A DNA stretch of 64,000 nt from Mesorhizobium carmichaelinearum (lineage in GTDB: Bacteria; Pseudomonadota; Alphaproteobacteria; Rhizobiales; Rhizobiaceae), in NCBI RefSeq assembly GCF_900199455.1, contig NZ_FZQR01000001.1, forward strand, positions 620,001 through 684,000. The letters are read 5' to 3'. Every line of letters starts with the position of its first letter. Position 1 is the first letter of the stretch. A program made the position numbers and the translations under genes. Of the stretch, positions 1 through 8,359 are shown piece by piece. The notes under the pieces were generated by a model. The model saw only the letters and a list, made by a program, of their open reading frames with translations. It searched no databases and was not told where the DNA came from.

Positions 1-166
1 CGGCGGCGTCGACCTGATGCCGGAACTCGGCTATCACCCGACCAACAAATACCTGCCGCCGCGCGCCCACACGCAACGCGCCGCATCGGTGCCTGCGAAG
101 GCGCTGGAGCCGGTGCGGGCCGAAGGCGGCTTCCTCGGCTGGGTCGACCGCATGCTTTCGAACTAG
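1..166 (+). CDS. 4Fe-4S dicluster electron-transfer subunit (DmsB-like), C-terminal end only
   Basis: Only the last 54 codons are inside the window, in the frame starting at base 2 and ending TAG at 164-166. The residues LMPELGYHPTNKYLPPR resemble the tail of the iron-sulfur B subunit of DMSO/molybdopterin oxidoreductases, which passes electrons between the membrane anchor and the Mo subunit. The dmsC-type anchor gene follows after 3 bases, which supports this reading and implies translational coupling. No cysteine clusters are visible because the N-terminal part lies outside. Known: family tail. Inferred: substrate class of the complex. Confidence 0.7.
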   Translation, partial: GGVDLMPELGYHPTNKYLPPRAHTQRAASVPAKALEPVRAEGGFLGWVDRMLSN

Positions 167-169
167 CCC

Positions 170-1105
170 ATGCATCCCGCCTTCTCCGTCGTCTTCTTCA
201 CCACCGCGACGGGCGCCGGCTACGGCCTGCTGGCGCTGCTTGGCATTTTCGGTGGTTTCCAGATCATCCCCGCCGACTTCTGGCTGGGTATCGTCGGCCT
301 GGGGCTGGCGCTCGGTTTGATCGCAGCGGGATTGTTGTCCTCGACCGGCCATCTCGGCAGGCCGGAGCGCGCCTGGCGGGCGTTCTCGCAGTGGCGCAGC
401 TCGTGGCTGTCGCGTGAAGGCGTGGCCTCGGTCATCACCTTCATCCCGGCGGGACTGTTCGGCATCGGCTGGCTGTTCTTTGGCCGCACTGGCGGCTGGG
501 TGGCCATTGCCGGATTTCTGGCCGCCATCGGTGCGGTCGTCACCGTCTGCACCACAGGGATGATCTATGCGTCGCTAAAGCCGATCGCCCAGTGGCACAG
601 CCGCTATACTTTGCCGGCTTATCTGATCTTCGCGACCATGACCGGCAGCGTCCTGTTGAACGCGCTGCTGCAGAGCTTCGGTGTCGCCTCGATAGCCGTG
701 CTGGCGCTCTCGCTGCTTATCACGCTTCTCGGCTGGGGCTGGAAGCTCGCGACCTGGCGGCACAATGACCGGCTCGAGATCCCGACCACCGCCAACACCG
801 CGACGGGGCTGGCCGGCGGCACGGTGCGGTCGCTGGAATGGCCGCATACCGAGGAAAACTATCTGCTCAAGGAAATGGGCTTTCGCATCGCGCGCAAGCA
901 CAGCGCCAAGCTGCGCCGGATCACGCAGGCGCTGGCGTTCTGGTTGCCGATGTTGTTGCTGGTTGCCGTCTTCAGCGTGCCATATCCATTCGCAGCGGTG
1001 CTTTCAGCGCTCGCCGCCATCGCCCAGTTCGCCGGCATGCTGGTCGAACGCTGGCTGTTCTTTGCCGAGGCGAAGCACACGGTTACGCTGTACTACGGAC
1101 GTTGA
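170..1105 (+). CDS. dmsC: DmsC-family membrane anchor subunit of a DMSO reductase-type enzyme
   Basis: The 311-aa protein has about eight hydrophobic spans (near residues 7-30, 37-57, 84-105, 108-130, 144-167, 171-192, 254-275 and 277-300), the usual DmsC topology. The loop SSTGHLGRPERAWRAF after the second span is typical of the family. DmsC anchors the Mo and Fe-S subunits in the inner membrane and takes electrons from quinol. It starts 3 bases after the stop of the Fe-S subunit gene and ends 2 bases before a convergent gene, so it is the last gene of its operon. The natural acceptor cannot be read from the sequence. Confidence 0.85.
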   Translation: MHPAFSVVFFTTATGAGYGLLALLGIFGGFQIIPADFWLGIVGLGLALGLIAAGLLSSTGHLGRPERAWRAFSQWRSSWLSREGVASVITFIPAGLFGIGWLFFGRTGGWVAIAGFLAAIGAVVTVCTTGMIYASLKPIAQWHSRYTLPAYLIFATMTGSVLLNALLQSFGVASIAVLALSLLITLLGWGWKLATWRHNDRLEIPTTANTATGLAGGTVRSLEWPHTEENYLLKEMGFRIARKHSAKLRRITQALAFWLPMLLLVAVFSVPYPFAAVLSALAAIAQFAGMLVERWLFFAEAKHTVTLYYGR

Positions 1106-1107
1106 GG

Positions 1108-1824
1108 TCAGCCGGGCCGCAGCATCGAGCGGGAGATGGCGAAGATGCGGTCGCTGCCAAGCATATAGGCCATCAGCGTCTCCAGGCGGAACAGCCCGGC
1201 ATAGGCGCGATCGAGGACATTGAGCGAACCGGTATAGGCGCCGAAGGCCGGCATGATCATGCGGCCACCATCGCCGGCGAAGCACCGCCGCCGCACCGAA
1301 CGGCCGCGCTGGACGATGCGCGCGCAGGGATGCAGATGGCCAGCAATCTCGCCCTCGACACGCACTTTCGACGGCTCATGCCGGAACAGCAGCGAGCCGA
1401 TAGCCAACTCGCGCACGGTTTCGCCGGGCAGATCGGCCGGCGCTTCCGGATCATGGTTGCCGGCGACCCAGAACCAGTCGCGGCCTGCCATCAGCGCTTC
1501 CAGCCGCTCGCGAAAGCTCGCATGCATGCGCTCAGCGCCGCCGCCATCGTGGAAGCTGTCGCCCAGGCTGATGACGATCGATGGCTGATAATCCGATGTC
1601 ACCGCTTGCAGCCGCAGCAAGGTGGCGCCGGTGTCGTAGGGCGGGATCAGCGCGCCGCGCCTGGCCAGCGACGAGCCTTTTTCCAGATGCAGGTCGGACA
1701 CCGCCAGAAGCCGGAGCTCCGGAAAAAAGAGCACGCCGCGCGGATCGCAGACCGCACGTTCGCCAGCGATGCCAACAAGGTCGGCCTCGGCAATCAGCGA
1801 TGTGCGTGTCAGCGAGAAATTCAT
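1108..1824 (-). CDS. pdeM: ligase-associated DNA damage response endonuclease PdeM (metallophosphoesterase)
   Basis: This 238-aa calcineurin-like phosphoesterase shows the ordered metal ligands: D44-x-H46 (SDLHLEKG), D89 (SLGDS), GNHD at 122-125, H149, and H163-x-H165 (GHLH). The family is named for its genomic link to a helicase, an ATP-dependent DNA ligase and an MBL-fold exonuclease thought to act together in DNA repair. Here only the helicase gene lies next to it, 16 bases upstream on the same strand, so the two are probably co-transcribed. ATG at 1824 has GAAGG 6 bases upstream. The function is inferred from family and neighbour. Confidence 0.88.
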   Translation of the reverse strand: MNFSLTRTSLIAEADLVGIAGERAVCDPRGVLFFPELRLLAVSDLHLEKGSSLARRGALIPPYDTGATLLRLQAVTSDYQPSIVISLGDSFHDGGGAERMHASFRERLEALMAGRDWFWVAGNHDPEAPADLPGETVRELAIGSLLFRHEPSKVRVEGEIAGHLHPCARIVQRGRSVRRRCFAGDGGRMIMPAFGAYTGSLNVLDRAYAGLFRLETLMAYMLGSDRIFAISRSMLRPG

Positions 1825-1840
1825 CCTCTACCTTCGTTCC

Positions 1841-4360
1841 TCAACTTCGGCCCATGGCCTCTTCGACCAGGTCGGCGGCTTCCATGAGCAGGGATTCGTT
1901 GGCGCCGCCATTCACCGATTCCTTGCCGATCTCCAGCATCACCGGCACGGCCAGCGGCGAAATCTGCTTGAGGTGCTTATGCATGATTCGACCGCGGACA
2001 CGCGAGAGCATGTCGGCAAGTCTGCTGACATCGAGCAATCCCGCCGATGCGTCGGTGCGCGTCGCCTGCAACAATATGTGGTCAGGTTCGTGGCTGCGCA
2101 GCACATCATAGATCAGGTCGGCCGAGACGGTCACCTGCCTGCCGCTCTTCTCCTGGCCCGGAAAGCGCTTCTCGATCAGCCCGGCAATGACGGCGCAGGT
2201 GCGGAAGGTGCGCTTCAGCATCCAGCTGTCGTTCAGCCAGGCTTCGAGATCGTCGCCCAGCATGTCCTCGTCGAACAGGGCGGCCAGCGACGGCTTCCTG
2301 GCCTTGAACAAAGCGGCCATGTCGTCCAGCGCCCAGACAGCCAGCGAATAGTCGGTGGCGACGAAGCCGAGCGGCCGGGCGTTCGCCCGCTCCAGCCGCC
2401 GCGTTAGGAGCATGCCGAGCGTCTGGTGCGCCAGCCTGCCTTCGAAGGGATAGGCGACCATGTAGTGGCGGTTGCCGCGCGGAAAAGTCTCGACCAGAAG
2501 GTCGCCGCGCTTTGGCAGCACCGACTTTTCCTTCTGCAGCCGCAGCCAGTCGGCGACCTGTTCGGGCAGCGCCTGCCAGCGGTCGCTGTCGGCCAGCATG
2601 CCGCGTACCTGGTCGGCCAGATAGGTCGAGAGCGGAAACTTGCCGCCGGCATAGGACGGCACGATGATGTTGGCGCCGGCGCCGTTGGAGACGACGCATT
2701 CGTTCTCGCGGATGCCTTCGAAACGCAGCACCTTGCCGGCGAAGAGGAAATTGTCGCCCGGCCGCAGCGTCTCAGCGAAATACTCCTCGATCTTGCCCAG
2801 CACCGGCCCGCCGCGTCCGGCCATGCCACGGCCCTGCCTGACGTAGCGGACATTGAGCTCCGGCATCTCGACGATGGTGCCGACATTCAGACGGTATTGC
2901 TGGGCGACGCGCGGATGCGAGACGCGCCACAGCCCATCCTTGGTCTTGCGGATACGCGCGTAGCGCTCGTAGTTCTTCAGCGCATAGCCACCGGTGGCGA
3001 CGAAATCAACGACGCGATCGAACGTCTCGCGCGTCAGCCCGGCATAGGGGGCGGCGCTGCGTACCTCCTCGAACAAATGGTCGGCGTCGAAAGGCGCGCC
3101 GCAGGCGACGCCCAGCACATGCTGCGACAGCACGTCGAGCGCGCCGTTGATCAATGGCGGCGTATCCTGCGCGCCGAGATAGTTGGCGTCGAGCGCTGCC
3201 CGGCATTCCAGCACTTCGAAACGGTTGGCCGGGATGAGGATCGCCTTGGATGGCTCGTCCATGCGGTGATTGGCCCGGCCGATGCGCTGCGCCAGCCGGC
3301 TCGCGCCCTTGGGCGCGCCGACATGCACGACCAGGTCGACATCGCCCCAGTCGATGCCGAGATCGAGCGTCGAGGTCGCGACAATGGCGCGCAGCGCATT
3401 CTCACCCATCGCCTTTTCGACCCGCCGGCGCTGTCCGACATCGAGCGAGCCATGATGCAAGGCGATCGGCAGCGAGTCCTCGTTGGCCCGCCACAATTCC
3501 TGGAACAGCAGTTCGGCCTGGCTGCGGGTGTTGACGAACAGAAGCGTGGTGCGATGGCGCTTGATCGCTTCATATATCTCGGGAATGGCGTAGCGAGCGG
3601 AATGGCCGGACCACGGGACGCGTTCGCGCGAATCGAGGATCGAAATGTCCGGTTTCGCCCCGCCCGCCACAGTGATCAGCCCAGCCATTCCGCCTGCCGG
3701 ATTCTGGCTGACCAGCCAGCGCCGCAACTCGTCCGGCTCGGCCACTGTCGCCGACAGGCCGATCGTCTGCAGGCCGGGCACATAGTTGCGCAGCCGCGCC
3801 AGGCCGAGCGCCAAGAGATGGCCGCGCTTCGACGTCACCAGCGAATGCAACTCGTCGAGCACGACATAGCGCAGATCCTCGAAGAAGCGCCTGGCGTCGG
3901 GGGCGGCGATCAGCAGCGCCAGTTGCTCAGGCGTGGTGAGCAGGATGTCGGGCGGAACCAGTTTCTGCCGCTGGCGCTTGTGGGAAGGCGTGTCGCCGGT
4001 GCGCGTCTCGATGGTCACGGGCAGTCCGATCTCCTCCACCGGCTTGCCGAGATTGCGCTCGATGTCGACGGCCAGCGCCTTCAGCGGCGAAATATAAAGC
4101 GTGTGGATGCCGCGATGCGCCTGACCCGGCTTTCGCCTTGGCCTGACGGCGAGTTCAGTCAGCGAGGGCAGGAAGCCGGCCAGCGTCTTGCCGGCACCGG
4201 TCGGCGCGATCAAAAGCACCGATTGCCCGCTTTGAGCCTTCGCCAGCAATTCGATCTGATGGGCGCGCGGCGACCAGCCCTTTTCCCCGAACCATCTGAG
4301 GAATGGCTCGGGCAGGGCAATGGCGGCATTCTGCTCGGCAAGGCGCGGCTCAACTGTCAC
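1841..4360 (-). CDS. ligase-associated DEXH-box DNA helicase (Lhr-like)
   Basis: A large superfamily 2 helicase with a P-loop (APTGAGKT), a DELH box (VVLDELHS) and the QRIGRANHR motif VI, followed by a long C-terminal region like Lhr-type ligase-associated helicases. It is expected to be a 3'-5' DNA translocase working with PdeM. The start is uncertain. GTG at 4360 (TVEPRLAEQ follows) gives 839 aa. An in-frame ATG at 4426 gives 861 aa but lies against the edge of a palindromic repeat, with GAGGA abutting the ATG and no spacing, so I prefer GTG. No frameshift is visible and the length is normal for the family. Confidence 0.85.
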   Translation of the reverse strand: MTVEPRLAEQNAAIALPEPFLRWFGEKGWSPRAHQIELLAKAQSGQSVLLIAPTGAGKTLAGFLPSLTELAVRPRRKPGQAHRGIHTLYISPLKALAVDIERNLGKPVEEIGLPVTIETRTGDTPSHKRQRQKLVPPDILLTTPEQLALLIAAPDARRFFEDLRYVVLDELHSLVTSKRGHLLALGLARLRNYVPGLQTIGLSATVAEPDELRRWLVSQNPAGGMAGLITVAGGAKPDISILDSRERVPWSGHSARYAIPEIYEAIKRHRTTLLFVNTRSQAELLFQELWRANEDSLPIALHHGSLDVGQRRRVEKAMGENALRAIVATSTLDLGIDWGDVDLVVHVGAPKGASRLAQRIGRANHRMDEPSKAILIPANRFEVLECRAALDANYLGAQDTPPLINGALDVLSQHVLGVACGAPFDADHLFEEVRSAAPYAGLTRETFDRVVDFVATGGYALKNYERYARIRKTKDGLWRVSHPRVAQQYRLNVGTIVEMPELNVRYVRQGRGMAGRGGPVLGKIEEYFAETLRPGDNFLFAGKVLRFEGIRENECVVSNGAGANIIVPSYAGGKFPLSTYLADQVRGMLADSDRWQALPEQVADWLRLQKEKSVLPKRGDLLVETFPRGNRHYMVAYPFEGRLAHQTLGMLLTRRLERANARPLGFVATDYSLAVWALDDMAALFKARKPSLAALFDEDMLGDDLEAWLNDSWMLKRTFRTCAVIAGLIEKRFPGQEKSGRQVTVSADLIYDVLRSHEPDHILLQATRTDASAGLLDVSRLADMLSRVRGRIMHKHLKQISPLAVPVMLEIGKESVNGGANESLLMEAADLVEEAMGRS

Positions 4361-4427
4361 CCGCCAGAGGTAGCGCGGCCACGGGCAATCGCCAAGGAAA
4401 ATCGGAACAAAAGGGGATCGTGGCATT

Positions 4428-4577
4428 CCTCGCCCCGTTTACGGGGAGAGGATGCCGGCAGGCAGGTGAGGGGCAGCGCCAGCGATCATAAATTGGCTGT
4501 TGGCGCGATCACTCGCAGGCTCGCGCTGCCCCTCATCCGCCCTTCGGGCACCTTTTCCCCGTGAAACGGGGAGAAGG
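4428..4577. repeat. long palindromic intergenic repeat
   Basis: About 150 bases between the helicase and NlpC/P60 genes form nested inverted repeats. One local palindrome lies at 4428-4451 (CCCCGTTTACGGGG core) and a related one at 4551-4577 (CCCCGTGAAACGGGG). The outer pair GAGGGGCAGCGC (4468-4479) and GCGCTGCCCCTC (4523-4534) would close a long stem. Such elements are dispersed in Mesorhizobium-type genomes and may act in mRNA stability or termination. The repeat reaches the possible ATG of the helicase gene. Confidence 0.75.
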
Positions 4578-4584
4578 AAGAAGC

Positions 4585-5493
4585 TTACGGCCGCCGAAAC
4601 CCCGTCGGGCCGCCATAGAGATAGCCGATGCGGGCGATGGCGTCCTTCAGCCCTTCGCGCGAGACCAGCATGGTGTGACCATTGGCGTGGATCATGGTCT
4701 CGGCGTCGGTCATGACAGCGACATGGCCCTTCCAGAAGACGAGGTCGCCCCGTCGCAATCCGGCATAGTCCACGCCGGGATCGAGCGGTTCGCCGATGCT
4801 TGCCGCCTGCATGTCGGAATCACGCAGCACGTTTTTGCCGGCCATGCGCATCGCCAGTTGCACCAGGCCCGAGCAATCGATGCCGAAGCCGGACGCGCCG
4901 CCCCACAGATAAGGTGTCCCAAGAAACGTCTCGGCAACCGCGACATAGTCAGCGGCAACGTCTGCGACTGGCCGCAAATGGCCCGCGATGATCGCTTCGC
5001 CGGACGGCAAGACAGCATAATGCGTGCCGCGCGTCTCGGCGGCACCCGTCACCGTCACCGTCGACCCCATCGACAGCTGCCCCGCGATCGGAAAGCGCAG
5101 GTCGGGTCCTGGATAGAGGAAGGTGCGGGGCACCGACACGATATGGGTGGGCGCATCGTCGCGTCCGCCCAGCTCAGTTGCGGCGACATAGCCAACATAG
5201 CTGTCGCGTTCAGCCTGGATCCAGGCCCAGCCCTCGGCATCCTCGAAAACCAGCACATCATCGCCGAACAGGAGCTGCGTGTTGACACCGGCATCAGGCC
5301 GCGGCGCCTTGCGAACATCGGCGACCGACGCGGTGATCCGTGCCGAACGGCCGCTGACAAAGCGGTCGGCGGTAACCTCCCCTTTCAATCTTGCATCGGC
5401 AAGGTCGGAACGGAAAGCGTGCAGGCGTGCATCGTGAGCAGTCAAGATCGGCAACCCTGTTGTATCGGCAGAACGGTCAGATGGGCAGTTCAT
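4585..5493 (-). CDS. SH3b - NlpC/P60 cell-wall peptidase
   Basis: A C40-family cysteine peptidase of 302 aa from the ATG at 5493. The N-terminal half carries SH3b-like modules. The C-terminal NlpC/P60 domain has the nucleophile in IDCSGL (C207), the histidine in GHVAV (H257) and a third polar residue around IHANGH (H269). Such enzymes cut D-gamma-glutamyl-diamino acid bonds of murein peptides. I see no signal peptide, so recycling of muropeptides in the cytoplasm is possible. The start overlaps the end of the upstream MarR-type gene by 17 bases, implying coupling. A start at 5532 is possible but would add 13 non-conserved residues. Confidence 0.85.
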   Translation of the reverse strand: MNCPSDRSADTTGLPILTAHDARLHAFRSDLADARLKGEVTADRFVSGRSARITASVADVRKAPRPDAGVNTQLLFGDDVLVFEDAEGWAWIQAERDSYVGYVAATELGGRDDAPTHIVSVPRTFLYPGPDLRFPIAGQLSMGSTVTVTGAAETRGTHYAVLPSGEAIIAGHLRPVADVAADYVAVAETFLGTPYLWGGASGFGIDCSGLVQLAMRMAGKNVLRDSDMQAASIGEPLDPGVDYAGLRRGDLVFWKGHVAVMTDAETMIHANGHTMLVSREGLKDAIARIGYLYGGPTGFRRP

Positions 5494-5827
5494 GGGCCCT
5501 GGCGATGATACCATCGCCGAAGCGCTCGACAAAGAGCGCGCCCTCGACCGTGCGCTTGATCAGCACATTGCGCTTGTCGAGTTCGTCGCGATGGCGCGAC
5601 ACCAGTTTCAGCGCGCCCATCGTGTCGAGCGCGCGGGTGATGACCGGCTTGGTGACGTTGAGGCGGGCGGCAAGCCCGCGCACCGTGTGTGGCGGCGGAT
5701 CGAGATAGATGGTGAACAGGATCGCCGTCTGGCGCATGGTCAGGTCGGGCGCGTCGTCGCGCACCTGTGACAGCATCACTTGCTGCCACAGTCGCAAGGC
5801 CTGGCTCGGGCGCATCGCAATCGACAT
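5477..5827 (-). CDS. MarR-family winged-helix transcriptional regulator
   Basis: A 116-aa protein with a winged helix. The segment TVRGLAARLNVTKPVITRAL is the recognition helix region and RDELDKRNVLIKRT forms the wing. The MarR family binds palindromic operators as a dimer and usually responds to small ligands. It sits between an M17 aminopeptidase gene (71 bases upstream) and the NlpC/P60 gene (17-base overlap), so it is probably part of that operon, with a possible role in controlling peptide or cell-wall turnover. No operator is identifiable. The ligand is unknown. Confidence 0.75.
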   Translation of the reverse strand: MSIAMRPSQALRLWQQVMLSQVRDDAPDLTMRQTAILFTIYLDPPPHTVRGLAARLNVTKPVITRALDTMGALKLVSRHRDELDKRNVLIKRTVEGALFVERFGDGIIARAHELPI

Positions 5828-5898
5828 CGCGCCAGGATGACGGCAAATTGTTTCGGTTCCGTTTCAGTTTCAGCAATTTGCCGGCTCTGTTGACCGGT

Positions 5899-7263
5899 TC
5901 AGCCGAAACGCCTGGAAATGATCCGTTCCAGGGCCCGAATGCCTTGCGCCTCGCCGCCAGCGGGGCCATGCGGACGATCGGCAGGGTTCCAGGCGAAGAT
6001 GTCGAGATGCGCCCAGCTCGTCGTCTTCTCGACAAAACGCCTGAGGAACAGCGCCGCCGTGATCGAACCGGCAAACCCGTCCGTGGTGACATTGTTGATG
6101 TCGGCGATCTTCGACGACAGCTTCGCATCGTAAGGCCGCCACAGCGGCATGCGCCACAGCGGATCCTCGACCGCCAGCGATGCCGCCGCCAGCTCCGCGG
6201 CCAGCGCCTCGTCACCGGTGTAGAAGGGCGGCAGATCGGGGCCAAGCGCGACACGGGCGGCTCCGGTCAGCGTCGCCATATCGACCAGCAGCTGCGGCTC
6301 CTCGTCGTCGGCCAGCGCCAGCGCATCGCCGAGCACGAGCCTGCCTTCGGCGTCCGTGTTGCCGATCTCGACAGTGATGCCCTTGCGGCTTGCCAGCACG
6401 TCACCAGGCCGAAAAGCGTTGCCGGCGATCGAATTCTCGACCGCGGGGATCAGCACGCGCAACCGCACGTTCAGCCCGGCGGCCATGATCATCGAGGCCA
6501 GGCCAAGCACGTTGGCCGCGCCGCCCATGTCCTTCTTCATCAAGAGCATGCCGGATGACGGCTTGATGTCGAGACCGCCGGTGTCGAAGCAGACGCCCTT
6601 GCCGACCAGCGTCACCTTCGGTGCGCCCTCTCGCCCCCAAATCATATCGATCAGCCGCGGCGCGCCGACAGATGCCCGGCCGACGGCATGGATCATCGGG
6701 AAATTCCGCGTGAGCAGCTCGTCGCCCTTGATGACGGAGACTTCGGCCCTGTGAGCCGCGGCCAGGGTGCGCACCGCCTTCTCCAGATCGTCCGGTCCCA
6801 TGTCGCTGGTCGGTGTGTTGACCAGATCACGGGCCAGGAAGACGCCCTCGGCGATGCGGCGAACGCGCGCCGCGTCGACACCGGCCGGCAGGTCGAAACG
6901 CAGTGCCTTGCCCGGCTTCTTGCCGTAACGGGTAAAGACATAGCCGCCGAGCGCAAGCGCGATTGCCGCGAGTTCCGGCTCGGCCGGAGCCGAGGCGAAA
7001 TGCCAGTCGCCTTCCGGCAGGGTTTTCGACAGCGCGCCGAGCGCGAGCGCGCCCTCACCGTCACCAAGACCGAACAGCGCGCCGGCAAGCGCGCCGCTTT
7101 CGCCGGGCACGGCCAGCGTCCTGCCTGCCTCGCCGGAAAACCCGTTGGCCTTGGCCCATGCGATGGTCGATGGCGCAAGGCCGGCGGCCTCCAGTCCGTC
7201 ACGGGCCACCAGATGCACCGGCAGCGCGCCTTGCAATTTCGTCTCGACGAGTTCGACAGGCAT
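5899..7263 (-). CDS. leucyl aminopeptidase family protein (M17)
   Basis: A 454-aa M17 metallopeptidase. The C-terminal catalytic domain has K222 and D227 in GKGVCFDTGG, D245 in KKDMGGAA and the signature NTDAEGRL at 302-309, which supply the two-metal site and the catalytic arginine. It removes N-terminal residues from peptides in the cytoplasm. ATG at 7263 has AGGAGA 7 bases upstream. A longer open frame exists upstream but lacks conservation. It heads the minus-strand group with MarR and NlpC/P60. It is divergent from tadD with 130 bases between. Confidence 0.9.
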   Translation of the reverse strand: MPVELVETKLQGALPVHLVARDGLEAAGLAPSTIAWAKANGFSGEAGRTLAVPGESGALAGALFGLGDGEGALALGALSKTLPEGDWHFASAPAEPELAAIALALGGYVFTRYGKKPGKALRFDLPAGVDAARVRRIAEGVFLARDLVNTPTSDMGPDDLEKAVRTLAAAHRAEVSVIKGDELLTRNFPMIHAVGRASVGAPRLIDMIWGREGAPKVTLVGKGVCFDTGGLDIKPSSGMLLMKKDMGGAANVLGLASMIMAAGLNVRLRVLIPAVENSIAGNAFRPGDVLASRKGITVEIGNTDAEGRLVLGDALALADDEEPQLLVDMATLTGAARVALGPDLPPFYTGDEALAAELAAASLAVEDPLWRMPLWRPYDAKLSSKIADINNVTTDGFAGSITAALFLRRFVEKTTSWAHLDIFAWNPADRPHGPAGGEAQGIRALERIISRRFG

Positions 7264-7304
7264 TCGACGTTCTCCTGCCGACCCGAGCCCCGAGTCGGCG
7301 TTTC

Positions 7305-7319
7305 TTAACTCTCCGTTAG
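7305..7319 (+). promoter_or_regulatory. candidate CtrA-type box upstream of tadD
   Basis: TTAA-CTCTCCG-TTAG followed by GGTTAAC resembles the TTAA-N7-TTAA full site bound by CtrA in alphaproteobacteria, with one mismatch. It is 75 bases from the tadD start in a GC-rich genome where TTAA is rare. Binding is inferred only. Confidence 0.35.
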
Positions 7320-7393
7320 GGTTAACAGAATATTTCTGCGGGAGGGAAGATGGCCACGCAATGGCCGCGCGTATGAATGGAGGCTTAGGTGTC

Positions 7394-8215
7394 ATGCCGA
7401 CCAACCGCACAGTGAACGCCAGGGGAAAACGGCTCGTCACCACGGCCCTCATGCTGGCGCTCGCGGCAGGCGTCGCCGGGTGCGGGACCAGCAGGATGAC
7501 CACGGGCTCGATCGGCCGCAGCGGCGGCAAGCCGCTGGAGACAATGTCGGCGGGAGAAGTGCACAATGCCACCGCCGCCCTTGGCCAGTCCTACGCCAAG
7601 AACCCGAACGACAAGCGTATAGCAACCAACTTCGCGGCCGCGTTGCAGATGGACGGCGATGCCGACCAGTCGCTTGCCGTGATGCGCAAGCTGGCGATCA
7701 CCTACCCCAAGGACCGCGACGTGCTCGCCGCCTATGGCAAGGCGTTGGCCGCCAATGGCCAGTTCGAGGCCGCGCTCGACGCCGTACGCCGCGCCCAGAC
7801 ACCGGAATATCCCGACTGGAAGCTGGTGTCGGCGGAAGCCGCCATCCTTGATCAGATCGGCCAGAAGAACGACGCGCGCCAGCTCTACCGCAAGGCCCTC
7901 GAACTCAAGCCGAATGAACCTTCGGTTCTCTCCAATCTCGGCATGTCCTATGTGCTGGAAGGGGATCTGCGCACCGCCGAAACCTATATGCGTTCGGCCG
8001 CGCAGCAGCCCGGCGCCGACAGCCGTGTGCGCCAGAACCTGGCGCTTGTCGTTGGCCTGCAGGGCCGCTTCGATGAGGCCGAGAAGATCGCCTCGCAGGA
8101 ACTCTCGCCCGAACAGGCGCAGGCCAATGTCGCCTATCTCAGGCAGATGCTGGCCCAGCAGAATGCCTGGAGCCAGCTCAAGGATCAGGACAAGTCGAAG
8201 CCGGCAACCAACTGA
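7394..8215 (+). CDS. tadD: Tad pilus lipoprotein with TPR repeats (TadD)
   Basis: A 273-aa lipoprotein. The signal peptide ends in a lipobox VAGC at about residue 30, followed by several tetratricopeptide repeats (clear ones around YGKALAANGQFEAALD and LSNLGMSYVLEGDLRTAE). TadD assists assembly or stability of the outer-membrane secretin of Flp pili. ATG at 7394 has GGAGG 10 bases upstream. In-frame ATGs at 7361 and 7373 lack comparable sites. It is transcribed apart from and convergent with tadC, so it may have its own promoter, near which a CtrA-like site lies. Confidence 0.85.
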   Translation: MPTNRTVNARGKRLVTTALMLALAAGVAGCGTSRMTTGSIGRSGGKPLETMSAGEVHNATAALGQSYAKNPNDKRIATNFAAALQMDGDADQSLAVMRKLAITYPKDRDVLAAYGKALAANGQFEAALDAVRRAQTPEYPDWKLVSAEAAILDQIGQKNDARQLYRKALELKPNEPSVLSNLGMSYVLEGDLRTAETYMRSAAQQPGADSRVRQNLALVVGLQGRFDEAEKIASQELSPEQAQANVAYLRQMLAQQNAWSQLKDQDKSKPATN

Positions 8216-8233
8216 CGCAGCGATTTCGCCAAC

Positions 8234-8281
8234 AGAGCAATTCCAGGAAAACTGTGTAACGGTTTTCCGTCCGGAATTGCG
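8234..8281. repeat. dispersed palindromic repeat, copy 1
   Basis: About 48 bases beginning AGAGCAATTCC and ending CGGAATTGCG, with GGAAAACTGTG and CGGTTTTCC between, so the ends and the inner parts pair. Near-identical copies occur at 23046-23092 and 26844-26891, and a partial one at 43169-43235. It lies just after tadD. Confidence 0.85.
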
Positions 8282-8304
8282 CCAAGACAAAAACCCAGAC
8301 GTTG

Positions 8305-8332
8305 AAAGCCGCGCTGCACGCAGCGCGGCTTT
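8305..8332. terminator. bidirectional intrinsic terminator between tadD and tadC
   Basis: A perfect 12-bp inverted repeat, AAAGCCGCGCTG / CAGCGCGGCTTT, with a 4-base loop. It is flanked by T-rich sequence on plus and by a T-rich complement on minus. It lies between two convergent tad genes and would stop both transcripts. Confidence 0.75.
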
Positions 8333-8359
8333 CGTATTTGCGCAAGGACTGCCGTGCCT

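Noticed and set aside
2426..4564. A 712-codon open frame on plus opposite the DEXH helicase
   Set aside because: No motif is recognisable, while the minus frame has all helicase motifs.
4428..4577. Insertion sequence remnant
   Set aside because: There is no transposase fragment or target duplication; nested palindromes fit a short repeat element.
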